From Desulfobacter latus (lineage in GTDB: Bacteria > Desulfobacterota > Desulfobacteria > Desulfobacterales > Desulfobacteraceae): 64,000 nucleotides of DNA. Of this stretch, positions 29,162 through 38,549 are shown piece after piece (positions within the stretch are counted from its first letter, which is position 1; each line of letters begins with the position of its first letter). The DNA is taken from contig NZ_JACADJ010000001.1 in the NCBI RefSeq assembly GCF_013389365.1, forward strand, positions 91,160 to 155,159, given 5' to 3'. The position numbers and the translations under genes are program-made. The notes beneath the pieces are model-generated. The model had not been told where the DNA came from. It did not search any database and saw only the letters and a list, made by a program, of their open reading frames with translations.

Positions 29162-29187
29162 TTTAGTGTGAAAAAAGGTGCGAATCT

Positions 29188-30771
29188 ATGGTTGAAGTTG
29201 GATTTTTCGGAGCAGCAGGAGAGGTGACCGGGTCCATGCATATGCTGGATACAGGCATTGATAAAATTTTATTGGATTGCGGCATGTACCAGGGCCGAAG
29301 AAAGGAGAGCCGGGAGAAAAATGAAAACTTTCAAATAAACCGGTCTGACATTACAACGATGATCCTTTCCCACGCCCATATTGATCATTCCGGCCGGATT
29401 CCGCTGTTAACAAAAAACGGTTTTTCCGGGCGTATTGTCACCACCCGTCCCACCAAAGACGCTCTGAATTATATGCTCCTGGATTCAGGGCATATCCAGG
29501 AATCTGATGCCCTGTACCTTAACTATAAATCCCTGCGTGCGTTTCTGTATCAGCTTGAACAGTCCAAAGCCAAACAGCAGATTTCCAACAAGGAAAAAGC
29601 CAGAATCAAAAAACTGCTGAAAACAGGCCGCCATGAACTGAATGTGGATGCCATTGCCGCACTTCACAAAGAGTACGGCCTTGACATGGTAACACCACTG
29701 TATACCCAGCAGGATGCGCTGGAATCCCTTTCCTTTATTGACGGATACCCCTTTGGTTCGAAAGTGACCATTGGAAAGGGCATCACTGTAAAATTTTACG
29801 TGGCCGGCCATATATTAGGGTCTGCCTTTTCTTTGATTACGGTGAAACCCGAGAATGGCGGTAAACCCCTTAAAATACTTTTTACCGGTGATGTCGGCCG
29901 GTTTGAAAAACCCATTTTAAAAGACCCCACCCTGAAATTTGATGAAGCGGACAGGGATATTGATCTGATGATCATTGAAAGTACCTACGGGGACCGGGAG
30001 CATACCCCGGTAGCGGATCTTGCCGGCAGTCTCAAAGACACTTTGAACCGGACAATCGCACGGGGTGGGGCGCTTCTGATTCCTGCGTTTGCCTATGGCA
30101 GAACCCAGGAGATTATTTATTTTCTTCACCAGTTGTATAAATCCGGCGCTGTTCCCCAACTCCCTATTTATGTGGATAGTCCTTTGGCATCAAATATCAC
30201 AAAAGTCTTTGGAGAACATCCGGAAACCTATGATACGGAAACCCATAAAATATTTTTGGAAAAGGGGATCAACCCTTTTTATTTTAAAGATATCAAGTTT
30301 GTTGAGTCGGTAGAAGAATCCATGCGCGTCACCCAGGACGACACCCCGCATATTGTGATTTCGGCATCAGGCATGTGTGAGGCGGGCCGGATTCTCCACC
30401 ACCTGCGTTATAAAATCCATAATCCCAAACACACCATCCTTATCGTGGGGTATATGGCCCAACACACCCTGGGCCGTCGTATTGAAGAATTCGGATTGCA
30501 GGAAAATTCGGCCGCAGATAAGGCGCCGGACGTCAAAATTTTGGGAAAATCCTATCCCTTGAGAGCCCATGTGGAAAAAATCGGTGGATTTTCAGCCCAT
30601 GCAGACTGCCATGAGCTGATGCAGGTGGTTGCCGGATCCAATCTGCGGGTGAAAAAAATTGCCGTTGTCCACGGTGAAGCCGACCAGAGCGCGGCATTTG
30701 CCCGGCGCCTCAACGAGAACGGATATAGTGCCTTTATCCCCAAACGTGGAGACCGGGTTAAATTGTCGTAA
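29188..30771 (+). CDS. MBL-fold beta-CASP metallohydrolase (RNA-processing exonuclease-like)
   Basis: A 527-residue cytoplasmic metallo-beta-lactamase-fold protein of the CPSF/YSH1-like branch. Metal-binding HAHIDHSG lies near residue 65; the LLDCGMYQG strand is near 30. The beta-CASP insertion region includes PAFAYGRTQEI and YVDSPLA. Motif C and the C-terminal histidine appear in ASGMCEAGRILHHL and GGFSAHAD near residue 470. Members cut or degrade RNA, but the substrate of bacterial versions is often unknown. It follows the DUF4197 gene by 26 bases and ends inside a long inverted repeat (30770-30887). Confidence 0.93.
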   Translation: MVEVGFFGAAGEVTGSMHMLDTGIDKILLDCGMYQGRRKESREKNENFQINRSDITTMILSHAHIDHSGRIPLLTKNGFSGRIVTTRPTKDALNYMLLDSGHIQESDALYLNYKSLRAFLYQLEQSKAKQQISNKEKARIKKLLKTGRHELNVDAIAALHKEYGLDMVTPLYTQQDALESLSFIDGYPFGSKVTIGKGITVKFYVAGHILGSAFSLITVKPENGGKPLKILFTGDVGRFEKPILKDPTLKFDEADRDIDLMIIESTYGDREHTPVADLAGSLKDTLNRTIARGGALLIPAFAYGRTQEIIYFLHQLYKSGAVPQLPIYVDSPLASNITKVFGEHPETYDTETHKIFLEKGINPFYFKDIKFVESVEESMRVTQDDTPHIVISASGMCEAGRILHHLRYKIHNPKHTILIVGYMAQHTLGRRIEEFGLQENSAADKAPDVKILGKSYPLRAHVEKIGGFSAHADCHELMQVVAGSNLRVKKIAVVHGEADQSAAFARRLNENGYSAFIPKRGDRVKLS

Positions 30772-30887
30772 TTATGGCATCCTTCATTTCCCGCTTTACA
30801 CTTTCCAGATGCCGACCCCCATTTTTCGGGAACCTCCATTCAAAAAGTGTAAAGTACTTTTGGGATCATATGAAGGATGCCGTAATT
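30770..30887. repeat. Nested 118-bp inverted repeat
   Basis: The outer arms AATTATGGCATCCTTCAT (30770-30787) and ATGAAGGATGCCGTAATT (30870-30887) match with one change. Perfect 11-base inner arms CTTTACACTTT (30793-30803) and AAAGTGTAAAG (30844-30854) lie within. The left outer arm overlaps the stop codon of the metallohydrolase gene. It may end transcription from either side, or be a remnant of a small mobile element. Confidence 0.6.
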
Positions 30888-30902
30888 ATAACCATGGAAG
30901 AG

Positions 30903-30985
30903 ACGGAACGCACTGAAAGTTAACGTGCAAGTGCAAAGCGATCAATCCGTACTTTCTTATTTCTGTACTCTTCCGTGCGTTCCGT
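30903..30985. repeat. Second inverted repeat before motE end
   Basis: ACGGAACGCAC at 30903-30913 and its exact complement GTGCGTTCCGT at 30975-30985 flank 61 bases. It lies between convergent genes, next to the 118-bp inverted repeat. Confidence 0.5.
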
Positions 30986-30988
30986 GGT

Positions 30989-31585
30989 TCATCTTTTTTT
31001 AAAGGCCAGGCGTTCGCTTATTTTTGCGGCCTTTTCATACGCCACAAAAGCCAGGATCTGGGAGGCGGAAACTTCGCGCATTCTTAAAAATATTTCATAG
31101 GCAACAGAAAGTTCCATCTTATTGACAATTTCCGCTGCTGCTTTGGGTTTCATGCGGGCATACATTTTTACCAAACGGTTCATTTTTGCTTCAAAGGCGG
31201 CAGCTTCTTCCTGTTCTTTTGCGGTTTTTTTCTTTTCAAGTCGGGCCATATCCGCTTCAATCTGCTTTTTCAGGGCCGTCAGCGACTCTAATTTTTCATC
31301 AATCTGGGCCTCATAGGTCTCCAGCTCCTTTTTTTCTTTGGCCAGTTTTTCACTGGCCTCAGCCACGGCTTTTTTTTTCTCTTCAAGTCCCTGGAGAACG
31401 ACCTTGGCAGGGTCCGGACATTCAGGGCATTCCGGACAGGGTGACGGCGCTGTTTCTGTGTTTTCATCTTCAGCCAAAACCAATACCGGCTGCCCCCAAT
31501 GTATATATGAAATACCAATAAAGACTGTTGTTACCAGAAGCAGATTGACCGCAACGCCCACTATCCAGCGCTTAAACATGTTCAT
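30989..31585 (-). CDS. motE: Flagellar motor chaperone-like MotE family protein
   Basis: A 198-residue protein with one N-terminal membrane segment (VGVAVNLLLVTTVFIGISYI), a CPECPECPDP cysteine-proline spot near residue 48, a long coiled coil at about 65-130 and a C-terminal MgtE_N-like domain (MNRLVKMYARMKPKAAAEIV...). MotE is known to help MotC and the motor stator in alphaproteobacteria; the same-shaped gene after fliJ is common. It overlaps fliJ by 14 bases at the end of the flagellar operon. The exact partner here is inferred. Confidence 0.8.
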   Translation of the reverse strand: MNMFKRWIVGVAVNLLLVTTVFIGISYIHWGQPVLVLAEDENTETAPSPCPECPECPDPAKVVLQGLEEKKKAVAEASEKLAKEKKELETYEAQIDEKLESLTALKKQIEADMARLEKKKTAKEQEEAAAFEAKMNRLVKMYARMKPKAAAEIVNKMELSVAYEIFLRMREVSASQILAFVAYEKAAKISERLAFKKR

Positions 31586-32030
31586 TATTCACCTCCCTGG
31601 CCGTTTTCAAGGATGCAATTTCATCCAGGCTTTTCTGCGCGTCCTGGATCATTTCATGGGTATATTCCCGGGCCTGTTTTTCCCGCAGCCGTTCCAGTGA
31701 TTTTTTGTCAATGGTTCTTTGTTTAAGGGCCTCCCGCTTGTCGTCCAGGATTTTTTCAAGTTCGGTTTTTTTGTTCCGTTCAAGTATGATTGACTGATCA
31801 ACGGCAGTAATAAATTCTCTGTAGCGGTTGAACCGGCCTGCTACCATTCCTTTTTCCATAAGGGATTCAAGCTGGTCAGTCGCCGATGTTTTGTCTTTTT
31901 GCAATCCTGTGATACGCTGTTCACAGGTCAGGACATCGGCCACAGCTTGAGCCGTTTCCTGTTTGGCCACCTGTTCAAGATGGCGTTTGTACTTTAAAAG
32001 GCTTTGGAGTCTGAACTGAAATTTTTTCAT
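31572..32030 (-). CDS. fliJ: Flagellar export chaperone FliJ
   Basis: A 152-residue, almost wholly coiled-coil protein beginning MKKFQFRLQSLLKYKRHLEQ, the classic FliJ start. It works with the FliI ATPase and FliH in the flagellar type III export apparatus, escorting chaperones. It starts three bases after the fliI stop and overlaps motE. Identity rests on both the N-terminal motif and its position. Confidence 0.92.
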   Translation of the reverse strand: MKKFQFRLQSLLKYKRHLEQVAKQETAQAVADVLTCEQRITGLQKDKTSATDQLESLMEKGMVAGRFNRYREFITAVDQSIILERNKKTELEKILDDKREALKQRTIDKKSLERLREKQAREYTHEMIQDAQKSLDEIASLKTAREVNNEHV

Positions 32031-32033
32031 GGA

Positions 32034-33398
32034 TTAGGTCCGCTTTTTTTGGGGGTCAGCCGGTGAGCCTTTGATTCCCAGCGCCTTTTTCAGGCCGTTT
32101 ACACTGGCCTGCATATCCTTTTTTTGATCAATATTCTGGCGCAGCATTTGATTGATGCCGGGCATCAATTTTTTGGCCTGGTCTACATCAGGGTTTGACC
32201 CGTCCACATAAGCACCGATGGTGATCATGTCCTCTGCATTTCGATATGCCGCCATGATATTGACGGCTTTGTCCCGCATGGCCATGTGGTCCGGGTTGCT
32301 GACATCCCGCATGACCCTGGAGACACTGGCCATGACATCAATGGCCGGGTAGTGCCCACGATTGGCAAGATCCCTGGACAGGACAATATGTCCGTCCGTT
32401 ATGGAACGAACCGTATCACCCACCGGATCGTTCATATCATCGCCTTCCACTAGAACCGTATAAATCCCGGTGATTGAGCCACCACTTTCAAGCACGCCGG
32501 GGCGTTCAAGAAGAATGGGAATCTGGACAAAAAATGAGGGCGTATATCCTCGGGTCGTCGGTGGCTCACCCGCAGCCAAGCCCACGTCCCTGGAGGACAT
32601 GGCAAACCGGGTAATGGAATCCAGCATGAGCAGCACATCCTTTCCCTGATCCCTGAAGTACTCGGCAATGGTGGTGGCCAGATAGGCCCCCCGCATACGG
32701 GTCAACGGCGGGGAATCCGATGTAGCGGCTACGAGGACAGCCCGCTTGAGCCCTTCCTCTCCCAGGGTCTCCTCCACAAAATCCTTGACCTCCCGGCCCC
32801 GCTCCCCAATGAGCCCGATCACCACCACATCCGCACTGGTATGTTTGGTCATCATGCCCATGAGTACACTTTTTCCCACACCGGAGCCGGCCATGATGGC
32901 TATCCGCTGTCCCCGGCCCAAGCTAATCATGGCGTTTATGGCCCCGATGCCGACATCAAGGGGCTCTTTAATCATTTTCCGTTCCAGGGGCCCCAGGGGT
33001 TTTCCATACAGATAATAAGCGGTTGAACCTGCAATCGGCCCCTTATTGTCAATGGGATTTCCCATGCCGTCCAGTACGCGTCCAAGCATGTCATCGCCCA
33101 CCGGCACCATGGGAGAAGAGGCCACCGGCACAATCCGGCTTCCCATGCTGATGCCCCTGATATCACCAAAGGGCATAAATAACGCTTTTTCCTGCCGAAA
33201 GCCCACGACTTCAGCCATGACAGCCATTCCATGGTCATTGATAATGCGACACACACCGCCCACGCCAAGGCCTAAACTGTCCCCTTCGGCAATCAGCCCG
33301 ATCACCTGGGACACCCGGCCTTCGGGCGTCACGGTCCTGACCTTTTCCACAGCATTGGCATAAACACTAAAATTCACTTTTTCAAAAAGATCATTCAT
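32034..33398 (-). CDS. fliI: Flagellum-specific ATP synthase FliI
   Basis: ATPase of the flagellar export machine, 454 residues, homologous to F1 beta. Walker A is AGSGVGKSVLMGM near residue 173, Walker B LLMLDSITRFAM near 258, and GEPPTTRGYTPSFF is a family signature near 280. The C-terminus is a short helical extension. It is 11 bases after fliH and directly before fliJ, the usual FliH-FliI-FliJ order. Confidence 0.97.
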   Translation of the reverse strand: MNDLFEKVNFSVYANAVEKVRTVTPEGRVSQVIGLIAEGDSLGLGVGGVCRIINDHGMAVMAEVVGFRQEKALFMPFGDIRGISMGSRIVPVASSPMVPVGDDMLGRVLDGMGNPIDNKGPIAGSTAYYLYGKPLGPLERKMIKEPLDVGIGAINAMISLGRGQRIAIMAGSGVGKSVLMGMMTKHTSADVVVIGLIGERGREVKDFVEETLGEEGLKRAVLVAATSDSPPLTRMRGAYLATTIAEYFRDQGKDVLLMLDSITRFAMSSRDVGLAAGEPPTTRGYTPSFFVQIPILLERPGVLESGGSITGIYTVLVEGDDMNDPVGDTVRSITDGHIVLSRDLANRGHYPAIDVMASVSRVMRDVSNPDHMAMRDKAVNIMAAYRNAEDMITIGAYVDGSNPDVDQAKKLMPGINQMLRQNIDQKKDMQASVNGLKKALGIKGSPADPQKKRT

Positions 33399-33409
33399 GA
33401 TATCTCCGC

Positions 33410-34423
33410 TTAGCTCCCCGCCTGGACAATGGCGTCGTAAACCGCCTTGAGTTTGGATTCCGGATCTGTGACAACAGTGGCGCCGGCACTTTCAATACGA
33501 CACCCCCCTTTGGGAAGCATGGCGTCCGTATTCACTGTTACGTTCGTCAGGGAGCGTACAGACTCAAAAAAAGATTCTTTAATCATCTCCACATATTCAT
33601 AGTCTTCTTCGGCCACACTCAGGGTAATTTCCTCCGGAGAGGCAAGCTGGGACAATGCGTCCAGGATTGTGTTCTTGATTACCGTATCGTCCGCGTCTAA
33701 TTTGGCCATCACCACTTTCCCGGCAATCTGACAGACCAGTTCAACCAACTGCGTTTCATATCGCACCAGCATCTCTTCCAGCATCCGGTCTACGGTTCCC
33801 AGTGCCTGCCGGAAAGGGTCCAGGATCTGCGCCATTTCCTGGAAAATTTGCTCTTTTCCCGCCTCACGCCCCTCTTCCATTCCCTTTTCAAAGCCTTCGG
33901 CCTCGCCTTTGACAAAGCCTTCGGCTTCCCCCTGTTTACCCCCCTCTTCCCGGCCTTTTTTCACTCCCTCTTCATAACCCTTGGTGTGGCCCTCTGAGAG
34001 CCCTTTTTCAAGTCCCTGGCTCATACCTTTTTCATAGCCTTCGGCAAATCCCTGTTCTTCCGGCGTGGGGTCCTCATTTGATTCATCCGTATTCCGGGTT
34101 TGCGCTAAAGCAGAATCGGAAACCGCCAAGTTTGCAGCGGATTCGTCCGTATCTGCATCTGCGCTCTGGATCAGCGGTTCGAAGAATTCCTCTTTAAGCT
34201 GTTGGGTTACTTTATAAACAGCATCAAACCCGCCTTCCGTCCTTTCAACTTCCAAGGGATCAAACAAAAGCGTAAACCGGTCAAAGTCAGGTTCGGCATC
34301 CGGTCGCTTAAGTGAGACCTCTCCATCAAAACTGTCAAGGGAACCCACATCAATGGCCTTGAATCCATCATCTTGAGGCAAGGATCTTCCCTCTTTATGT
34401 TTTTCTTGATCAGACAAGGACAT
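33410..34423 (-). CDS. fliH: Flagellar assembly protein FliH
   Basis: Negative regulator and stator-like partner of FliI, 337 residues. About residues 128-190 hold an uninterrupted run of roughly sixteen glycines spaced exactly four residues apart (pattern GxxxG), a known FliH feature but long here. The C-terminal FliH domain (about 200-335) contains VCQIAGKVVMAKL and ESAGATVVTDPESKL. It is encoded between fliG and fliI, overlapping fliG by 14 bases. Confidence 0.94.
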   Translation of the reverse strand: MSLSDQEKHKEGRSLPQDDGFKAIDVGSLDSFDGEVSLKRPDAEPDFDRFTLLFDPLEVERTEGGFDAVYKVTQQLKEEFFEPLIQSADADTDESAANLAVSDSALAQTRNTDESNEDPTPEEQGFAEGYEKGMSQGLEKGLSEGHTKGYEEGVKKGREEGGKQGEAEGFVKGEAEGFEKGMEEGREAGKEQIFQEMAQILDPFRQALGTVDRMLEEMLVRYETQLVELVCQIAGKVVMAKLDADDTVIKNTILDALSQLASPEEITLSVAEEDYEYVEMIKESFFESVRSLTNVTVNTDAMLPKGGCRIESAGATVVTDPESKLKAVYDAIVQAGS

Positions 34424-35423
34424 CCTCCTTTCCTTTACCCAGGGTTATGGTGCCGTCGGCCTCAAGCTCTTTGGCAGCCCTGACAACGGCTTGCTGGGCT
34501 TCTTCAACCTCTGCCAGGCGGACCGGCCCCATGGCATCCAGATCATCTTTAAGCATTTCACCGGCCCGCTGGGACAAGTTGGAAAAAATTTTGCCCTTCA
34601 TATCTTCGGTGGCGGTTTTTAATGCGTAGGTGAGCTGCTGACCTTCCACCTTCTTGAGAATTTCCCTCATGGCAGTATCATCCACATGGGTCAAATCCTC
34701 AAATACAAACATGAGTTTGCGTATTTCTTCGGCCATTTCCGCATCATCTTCCTCAACATATTCCATCACCGCATCTTCTGTGAATTTATCCACACCATTG
34801 ATGATATCTACCAGAACGCCAAGGCCCCCTGCCTTACCGCCGGGGCCGACTGCCCCGCTGAGTTCATATTCCAACGCCTTGTCCACATCCCGGACAACAT
34901 CCTCGGAAATCTGGCCTAGCCTCGCGATTCTCATCGAGACATCGCCTTTGAGTTCATCCGGTAGATTGATCATAATTTCCGAGGAAATTTCTGCGGGCAT
35001 ATGGGCCAGGATCATGGCAATGGTCTGGGGATGTTCGCCTTCAATATATGCCGATAAAGTGGCTGTATTCACATTCCGGCTCCATATAAAAGGTTTATCC
35101 TGTTTTTTCTTTTCCAGGTCTTCCAGGATGGCTTTGGCGTCCTTGTCCTTGAGTGTCTTGCTGACCACATTTTTAATAAAGGAGTCCCCTTCAACAATCA
35201 TCTTGGACTCTCCTTCATATCTGACATTGAAATCAGCGCACACGACCTTAATCATTTCCGGTGTAATCTGATTGACCTTGGACATTTCAAAGGCAATTTC
35301 ACCAATTTCCTGTTCTTTCATTTTTGAAAATACCTGGGTTGAATATTCTTCTCCCATGTATATAAGAAATATTGCTGCCTTTTGACAACCGTTTAACTTT
35401 TTCGGATCAATTGCGTTTGACAT
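34410..35423 (-). CDS. fliG: Flagellar motor switch protein FliG
   Basis: Rotor protein that meets the stators and sets rotation direction, 337 residues. The EHPQTIAMILAHM segment near residue 128 is the conserved EHPQT motif of the middle domain. The C-terminal domain has FVFEDLTHVDD and the torque-generating charged helix near residue 235. It follows fliF by four bases. Confidence 0.97.
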   Translation of the reverse strand: MSNAIDPKKLNGCQKAAIFLIYMGEEYSTQVFSKMKEQEIGEIAFEMSKVNQITPEMIKVVCADFNVRYEGESKMIVEGDSFIKNVVSKTLKDKDAKAILEDLEKKKQDKPFIWSRNVNTATLSAYIEGEHPQTIAMILAHMPAEISSEIMINLPDELKGDVSMRIARLGQISEDVVRDVDKALEYELSGAVGPGGKAGGLGVLVDIINGVDKFTEDAVMEYVEEDDAEMAEEIRKLMFVFEDLTHVDDTAMREILKKVEGQQLTYALKTATEDMKGKIFSNLSQRAGEMLKDDLDAMGPVRLAEVEEAQQAVVRAAKELEADGTITLGKGKEDVLV

Positions 35424-35427
35424 GGTA

Positions 35428-37143
35428 TTACACCTCCATTTCTTCCTTTACTTCACCAAGCCATCCCTTGATGATATTCACAGTCTTGGACAGATCTTTT
35501 TCCGCATAATACAGGGCTTTTTCCTGTTCACTCATATTGTTCAGGTATGCGTTCCGCTCAGCTGCCGTCATTTTTTGGATGAATACTTCTTTTTGATTTT
35601 CGGTCATGGTTTCAAAAAATTCACGCTGCTGATCTGCATCCATCTCAATAAAAGCAGGTTCCTTCTCTTCCGTCTCAAGCTGGGCAAGTTCTTCCGGTGA
35701 GGGTAACGCTTCCTGCTCCACCGTAACCTTGATGTCGCGAACGGTTTTTATGATAGGGCGGATGATGAACAGGAACAATACAAATACCAGCAGTAAATTG
35801 GCAATAAGACGTCCGTATTCCTTCTGGACCATGCGCCAGCCGGTGAGTTTTTCCTCAATTCCCTGCATATCGTCAATGGACGCAAAGGGAAAGCACTCCA
35901 TGGAAACCTGGTCATTGCGATCCTCATTATATCCCATGGCCCTGCTTACAATACTTTGAAACTGCGTCATCTCCTCGGCAGACCGGGGCATATACACCCG
36001 TTTGGTGTTGCCTTTGTCATCTGTTTGAAGTTCATATTTACCATCAATCACGGCTGCCACTGAAAGCCTTGTGAGTTGGGCCATGGGTTTCTGGGTTTCC
36101 CTGACCCGTCGGCTGATTTCGTAATTGACCGTATCATCACGCTTATTGATCCGTTCCCGGTTTTCATCAGCGGTCTGGTCTTCATCGGTGATGGGGTTTA
36201 CCGATGAAGGGGTACCGATCTGTTCATCAAGCTGGACAACCTTTTCAGCTCTGTTTTTCCGACTGCGTATAAATTCCCCACCCCGCTCAAACGGATCATA
36301 AATTTCTTCATTCATGTTATTTTTGGAAAAATCCATTTCCGAGGTAACCCGTACAATGGCTTTATTTGCACCGACGATACGTTCAAGCATGGTCTGAATT
36401 CTGTGCGTCAGATTCTCTTCAAACCGCACTTTATATTGATACTGGGCATCTGCAAGACTTTCTGCATCAATTCGGGCTTGTTCTCCTTCGGATTTTCCCT
36501 CAAATAAAATTCGGCCGGCAGTATCCACAACGGTAACCAGTTTTGGGGTTAAATCCTGGACGGAAGACGCCACTAAATGTGCAATGGCAGCCACTTCATC
36601 CTTCTTGAGGTCAGCGATCAGCTCCAGCAGAATAGATGCCGACGGCTGTTTGGTCTCCTCCACAAAAACCGACTCCTTGGGCAGCACAATCATGACCTTG
36701 GCATTTTTCACGGCCTCAAATGCCGCAATGGTGCGTGCCAGTTCCCCTTGAAGCGCCCGCTTTTTATTGATTTTCTGGACAAATTCGGTGGTGCCGAACT
36801 CGCTTTTATCAAAAATTTCATATCCAACCCCTGCGCCTTTAGGGATTCCTTCTTTGGCCATGGTCAACCGGACATCATACACCATGCTATCCGGTACCAG
36901 AATGGTGGTCCCGTCACCGGTCAGGCGATAGGGCGTATTGGTGGATTTAAGCACGTCGACCACAGCCGCGGCATCTTCCTGGTTCAAGCCTGAATATGCG
37001 GTTTGATAGGGCGTTTTATTAGCCCATACAAACATGGTGATAAAACCAGCCACAAGCACCAGGAGCAGTCCGCCCAGAAGGACTTTACGGATCATGCTCA
37101 TCTCTTTGAACATGGTAATGATTTTTTCAATTACGGGATTCAT
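35428..37143 (-). CDS. fliF: Flagellar M-ring protein FliF
   Basis: Forms the MS ring in the inner membrane, 571 residues. The first membrane segment (VLLGGLLLVLVAGFITMFVW) is at about residues 21-41, the ring-building motifs follow (YSGLNQEDAAAVVDVLK, RALQGELARTI), and the second membrane segment (LIANLLLVFVLFLFIIRPI) is near 455. The C-terminus (LSKTVNIIKGWL) is the FliG-binding tail. Encoded between fliE and fliG. Confidence 0.97.
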   Translation of the reverse strand: MNPVIEKIITMFKEMSMIRKVLLGGLLLVLVAGFITMFVWANKTPYQTAYSGLNQEDAAAVVDVLKSTNTPYRLTGDGTTILVPDSMVYDVRLTMAKEGIPKGAGVGYEIFDKSEFGTTEFVQKINKKRALQGELARTIAAFEAVKNAKVMIVLPKESVFVEETKQPSASILLELIADLKKDEVAAIAHLVASSVQDLTPKLVTVVDTAGRILFEGKSEGEQARIDAESLADAQYQYKVRFEENLTHRIQTMLERIVGANKAIVRVTSEMDFSKNNMNEEIYDPFERGGEFIRSRKNRAEKVVQLDEQIGTPSSVNPITDEDQTADENRERINKRDDTVNYEISRRVRETQKPMAQLTRLSVAAVIDGKYELQTDDKGNTKRVYMPRSAEEMTQFQSIVSRAMGYNEDRNDQVSMECFPFASIDDMQGIEEKLTGWRMVQKEYGRLIANLLLVFVLFLFIIRPIIKTVRDIKVTVEQEALPSPEELAQLETEEKEPAFIEMDADQQREFFETMTENQKEVFIQKMTAAERNAYLNNMSEQEKALYYAEKDLSKTVNIIKGWLGEVKEEMEV

Positions 37144-37169
37144 TTAAGTGGCTCCTGCTTTACCAGGGG

Positions 37170-37466
37170 TTATACCTGCATCCGCATGACTTCGTTATAG
37201 GCATTCATGGCCTTGTTCCGGACCTGTGCCAGTACTTTAAGAGAGGTGGAGGCACGGCCTAACGCCATCATGCCTTCATGTATACCAAGTTTGCCTTCAA
37301 TGACCGCCTCAACAGAATCATCCGCCACATGCTGATTATTATTAACTTCCAGGACGGCTGATTCCAGACGTTCCATGAATTCGGGATTTCGTTTGGCGAC
37401 CCGCTCCGCCACAGGTTCCCTGTACAGGGATAATTTGCCCGGTGCTGTTGTATTTATTTCATCCAT
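37170..37466 (-). CDS. fliE: Flagellar hook-basal body protein FliE
   Basis: A 98-residue adaptor between the MS ring and the rod. The C-terminal half has the conserved helical pattern GKLGIHEGMMALGRASTSLK..AQVRNKAMNAYNEVMRMQV. No signal peptide, as expected for a type III exported rod protein. Lies between flgC and fliF. Confidence 0.94.
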   Translation of the reverse strand: MDEINTTAPGKLSLYREPVAERVAKRNPEFMERLESAVLEVNNNQHVADDSVEAVIEGKLGIHEGMMALGRASTSLKVLAQVRNKAMNAYNEVMRMQV

Positions 37467-37489
37467 TTATCCGATCCTTTCCCCAAAAA

Positions 37490-37987
37490 TTATTTACCTA
37501 TCTCAAGGGCTTTGCTGACCATATTTTTTGTGGTGGAAAGCGCCGTGACACTGGCCTCATAACTTCGACGGGCCACCATCATGTCTGAGATTTCAGTTAA
37601 ATGATCCACGTTGGGCATCTTCACATACCCGGTATCCGGATCTGCATCGGGATGGGCAGGGTTGTACACCAGATGAAAATCCTCCTGGGACCTGACAATT
37701 TGGTCCACCCTGACACCTGTACCATTATCCGGCGTTTTTTCATCCTCAAACTCAATGGGAGAAAACTCAATCCCGCCGGAGTGATCCTTTTTCATTTTCT
37801 GTTGCACCACGCTTTCAAAGTCGTCGATATTATCGCCTTTAAATACCACCATTTTTCGACGATAGGGCCCGCCGTCTTCACTTCTGGTGGTATCCACGTT
37901 AGCCAGGTTTTCAGCAATGACATTGAGTTTCATACGATGGGCCGCAAGGGCTGTACCGCTGATTTTTGACGCATTCATTAAATTCAT
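37490..37987 (-). CDS. flgC: Flagellar basal-body rod protein FlgC
   Basis: Proximal rod subunit, 165 residues. The N-terminus holds SGTALAAHRMKLNVIAENLANVDTT, the rod-protein motif, and the C-terminus MMVARRSYEASVTALSTTKNMVSKALEIGK. It starts three bases after flgB. A short insertion in the middle (EDFHLVYNPAHPDADPDTGYV) is common in the family. Confidence 0.96.
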   Translation of the reverse strand: MNLMNASKISGTALAAHRMKLNVIAENLANVDTTRSEDGGPYRRKMVVFKGDNIDDFESVVQQKMKKDHSGGIEFSPIEFEDEKTPDNGTGVRVDQIVRSQEDFHLVYNPAHPDADPDTGYVKMPNVDHLTEISDMMVARRSYEASVTALSTTKNMVSKALEIGK

Positions 37988-37990
37988 GGA

Positions 37991-38404
37991 TTATTTTCCT
38001 CCCTCATCAATGGCATAGTTAAGTATGGTCATTTTACGCAACAGCATCTCGGCGGTAGATCTGAATTTTATATTGTTTTCCATCAGATTCATCATTTCCG
38101 TATCTATGTTTACCGAATTCAGGTGATAGATATCCACATCCTCGCTGTCCATACTGTTCATTTGACCGGTTGACCCGTCAATGTTGCCGGGTAGGTGTTT
38201 TTCATTGGTTTTGTCAAGATTATCAGGTTCCGGTTCGGTCATGGCCCGTTTAAGCGCACTTTGAAAATCTATATCGCTGGGCGTATACCCGATGGTATCA
38301 ATGTTGGCGATATTGCCTGTGATCAGGTTATGGCGCCGGCTTGAGATGTCCATACTTTTTCCGATCATCTCGTAGGTTTGCCCGAATATTCTTGAATCTG
38401 CCAT
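37991..38404 (-). CDS. flgB: Flagellar basal-body rod protein FlgB
   Basis: Proximal rod subunit. I use ATG 38404 (137 residues), because GGAGGT sits six bases before it; an upstream start would add 13 residues lacking homology. Motifs: SRRHNLITGNIANIDTIGY near residue 22 and, at the end, the ENNIKFRSTAEMLLRK helix. First gene of flgB-flgC-fliE-fliF-fliG-fliH-fliI-fliJ-motE. Confidence 0.95.
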   Translation of the reverse strand: MADSRIFGQTYEMIGKSMDISSRRHNLITGNIANIDTIGYTPSDIDFQSALKRAMTEPEPDNLDKTNEKHLPGNIDGSTGQMNSMDSEDVDIYHLNSVNIDTEMMNLMENNIKFRSTAEMLLRKMTILNYAIDEGGK

Positions 38405-38549
38405 TTTAACCTCCGTTGTTTTTAAATTGACGCGCCGGGGCATCCACAGGGTGGCATTGCCTCAGATATCCGGACAAGCGTGCCGGAATATCAATATCAT
38501 AAACGGAAAAAGCAAATTATATGCCTGAAATAACAAAAAACAGAAATAA

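Noticed and set aside
38516..38521. TATAAT-like -10 box upstream of flgB
   Set aside because: No acceptable -35 at the right distance; I could not support a sigma-70 or sigma-54 promoter here.
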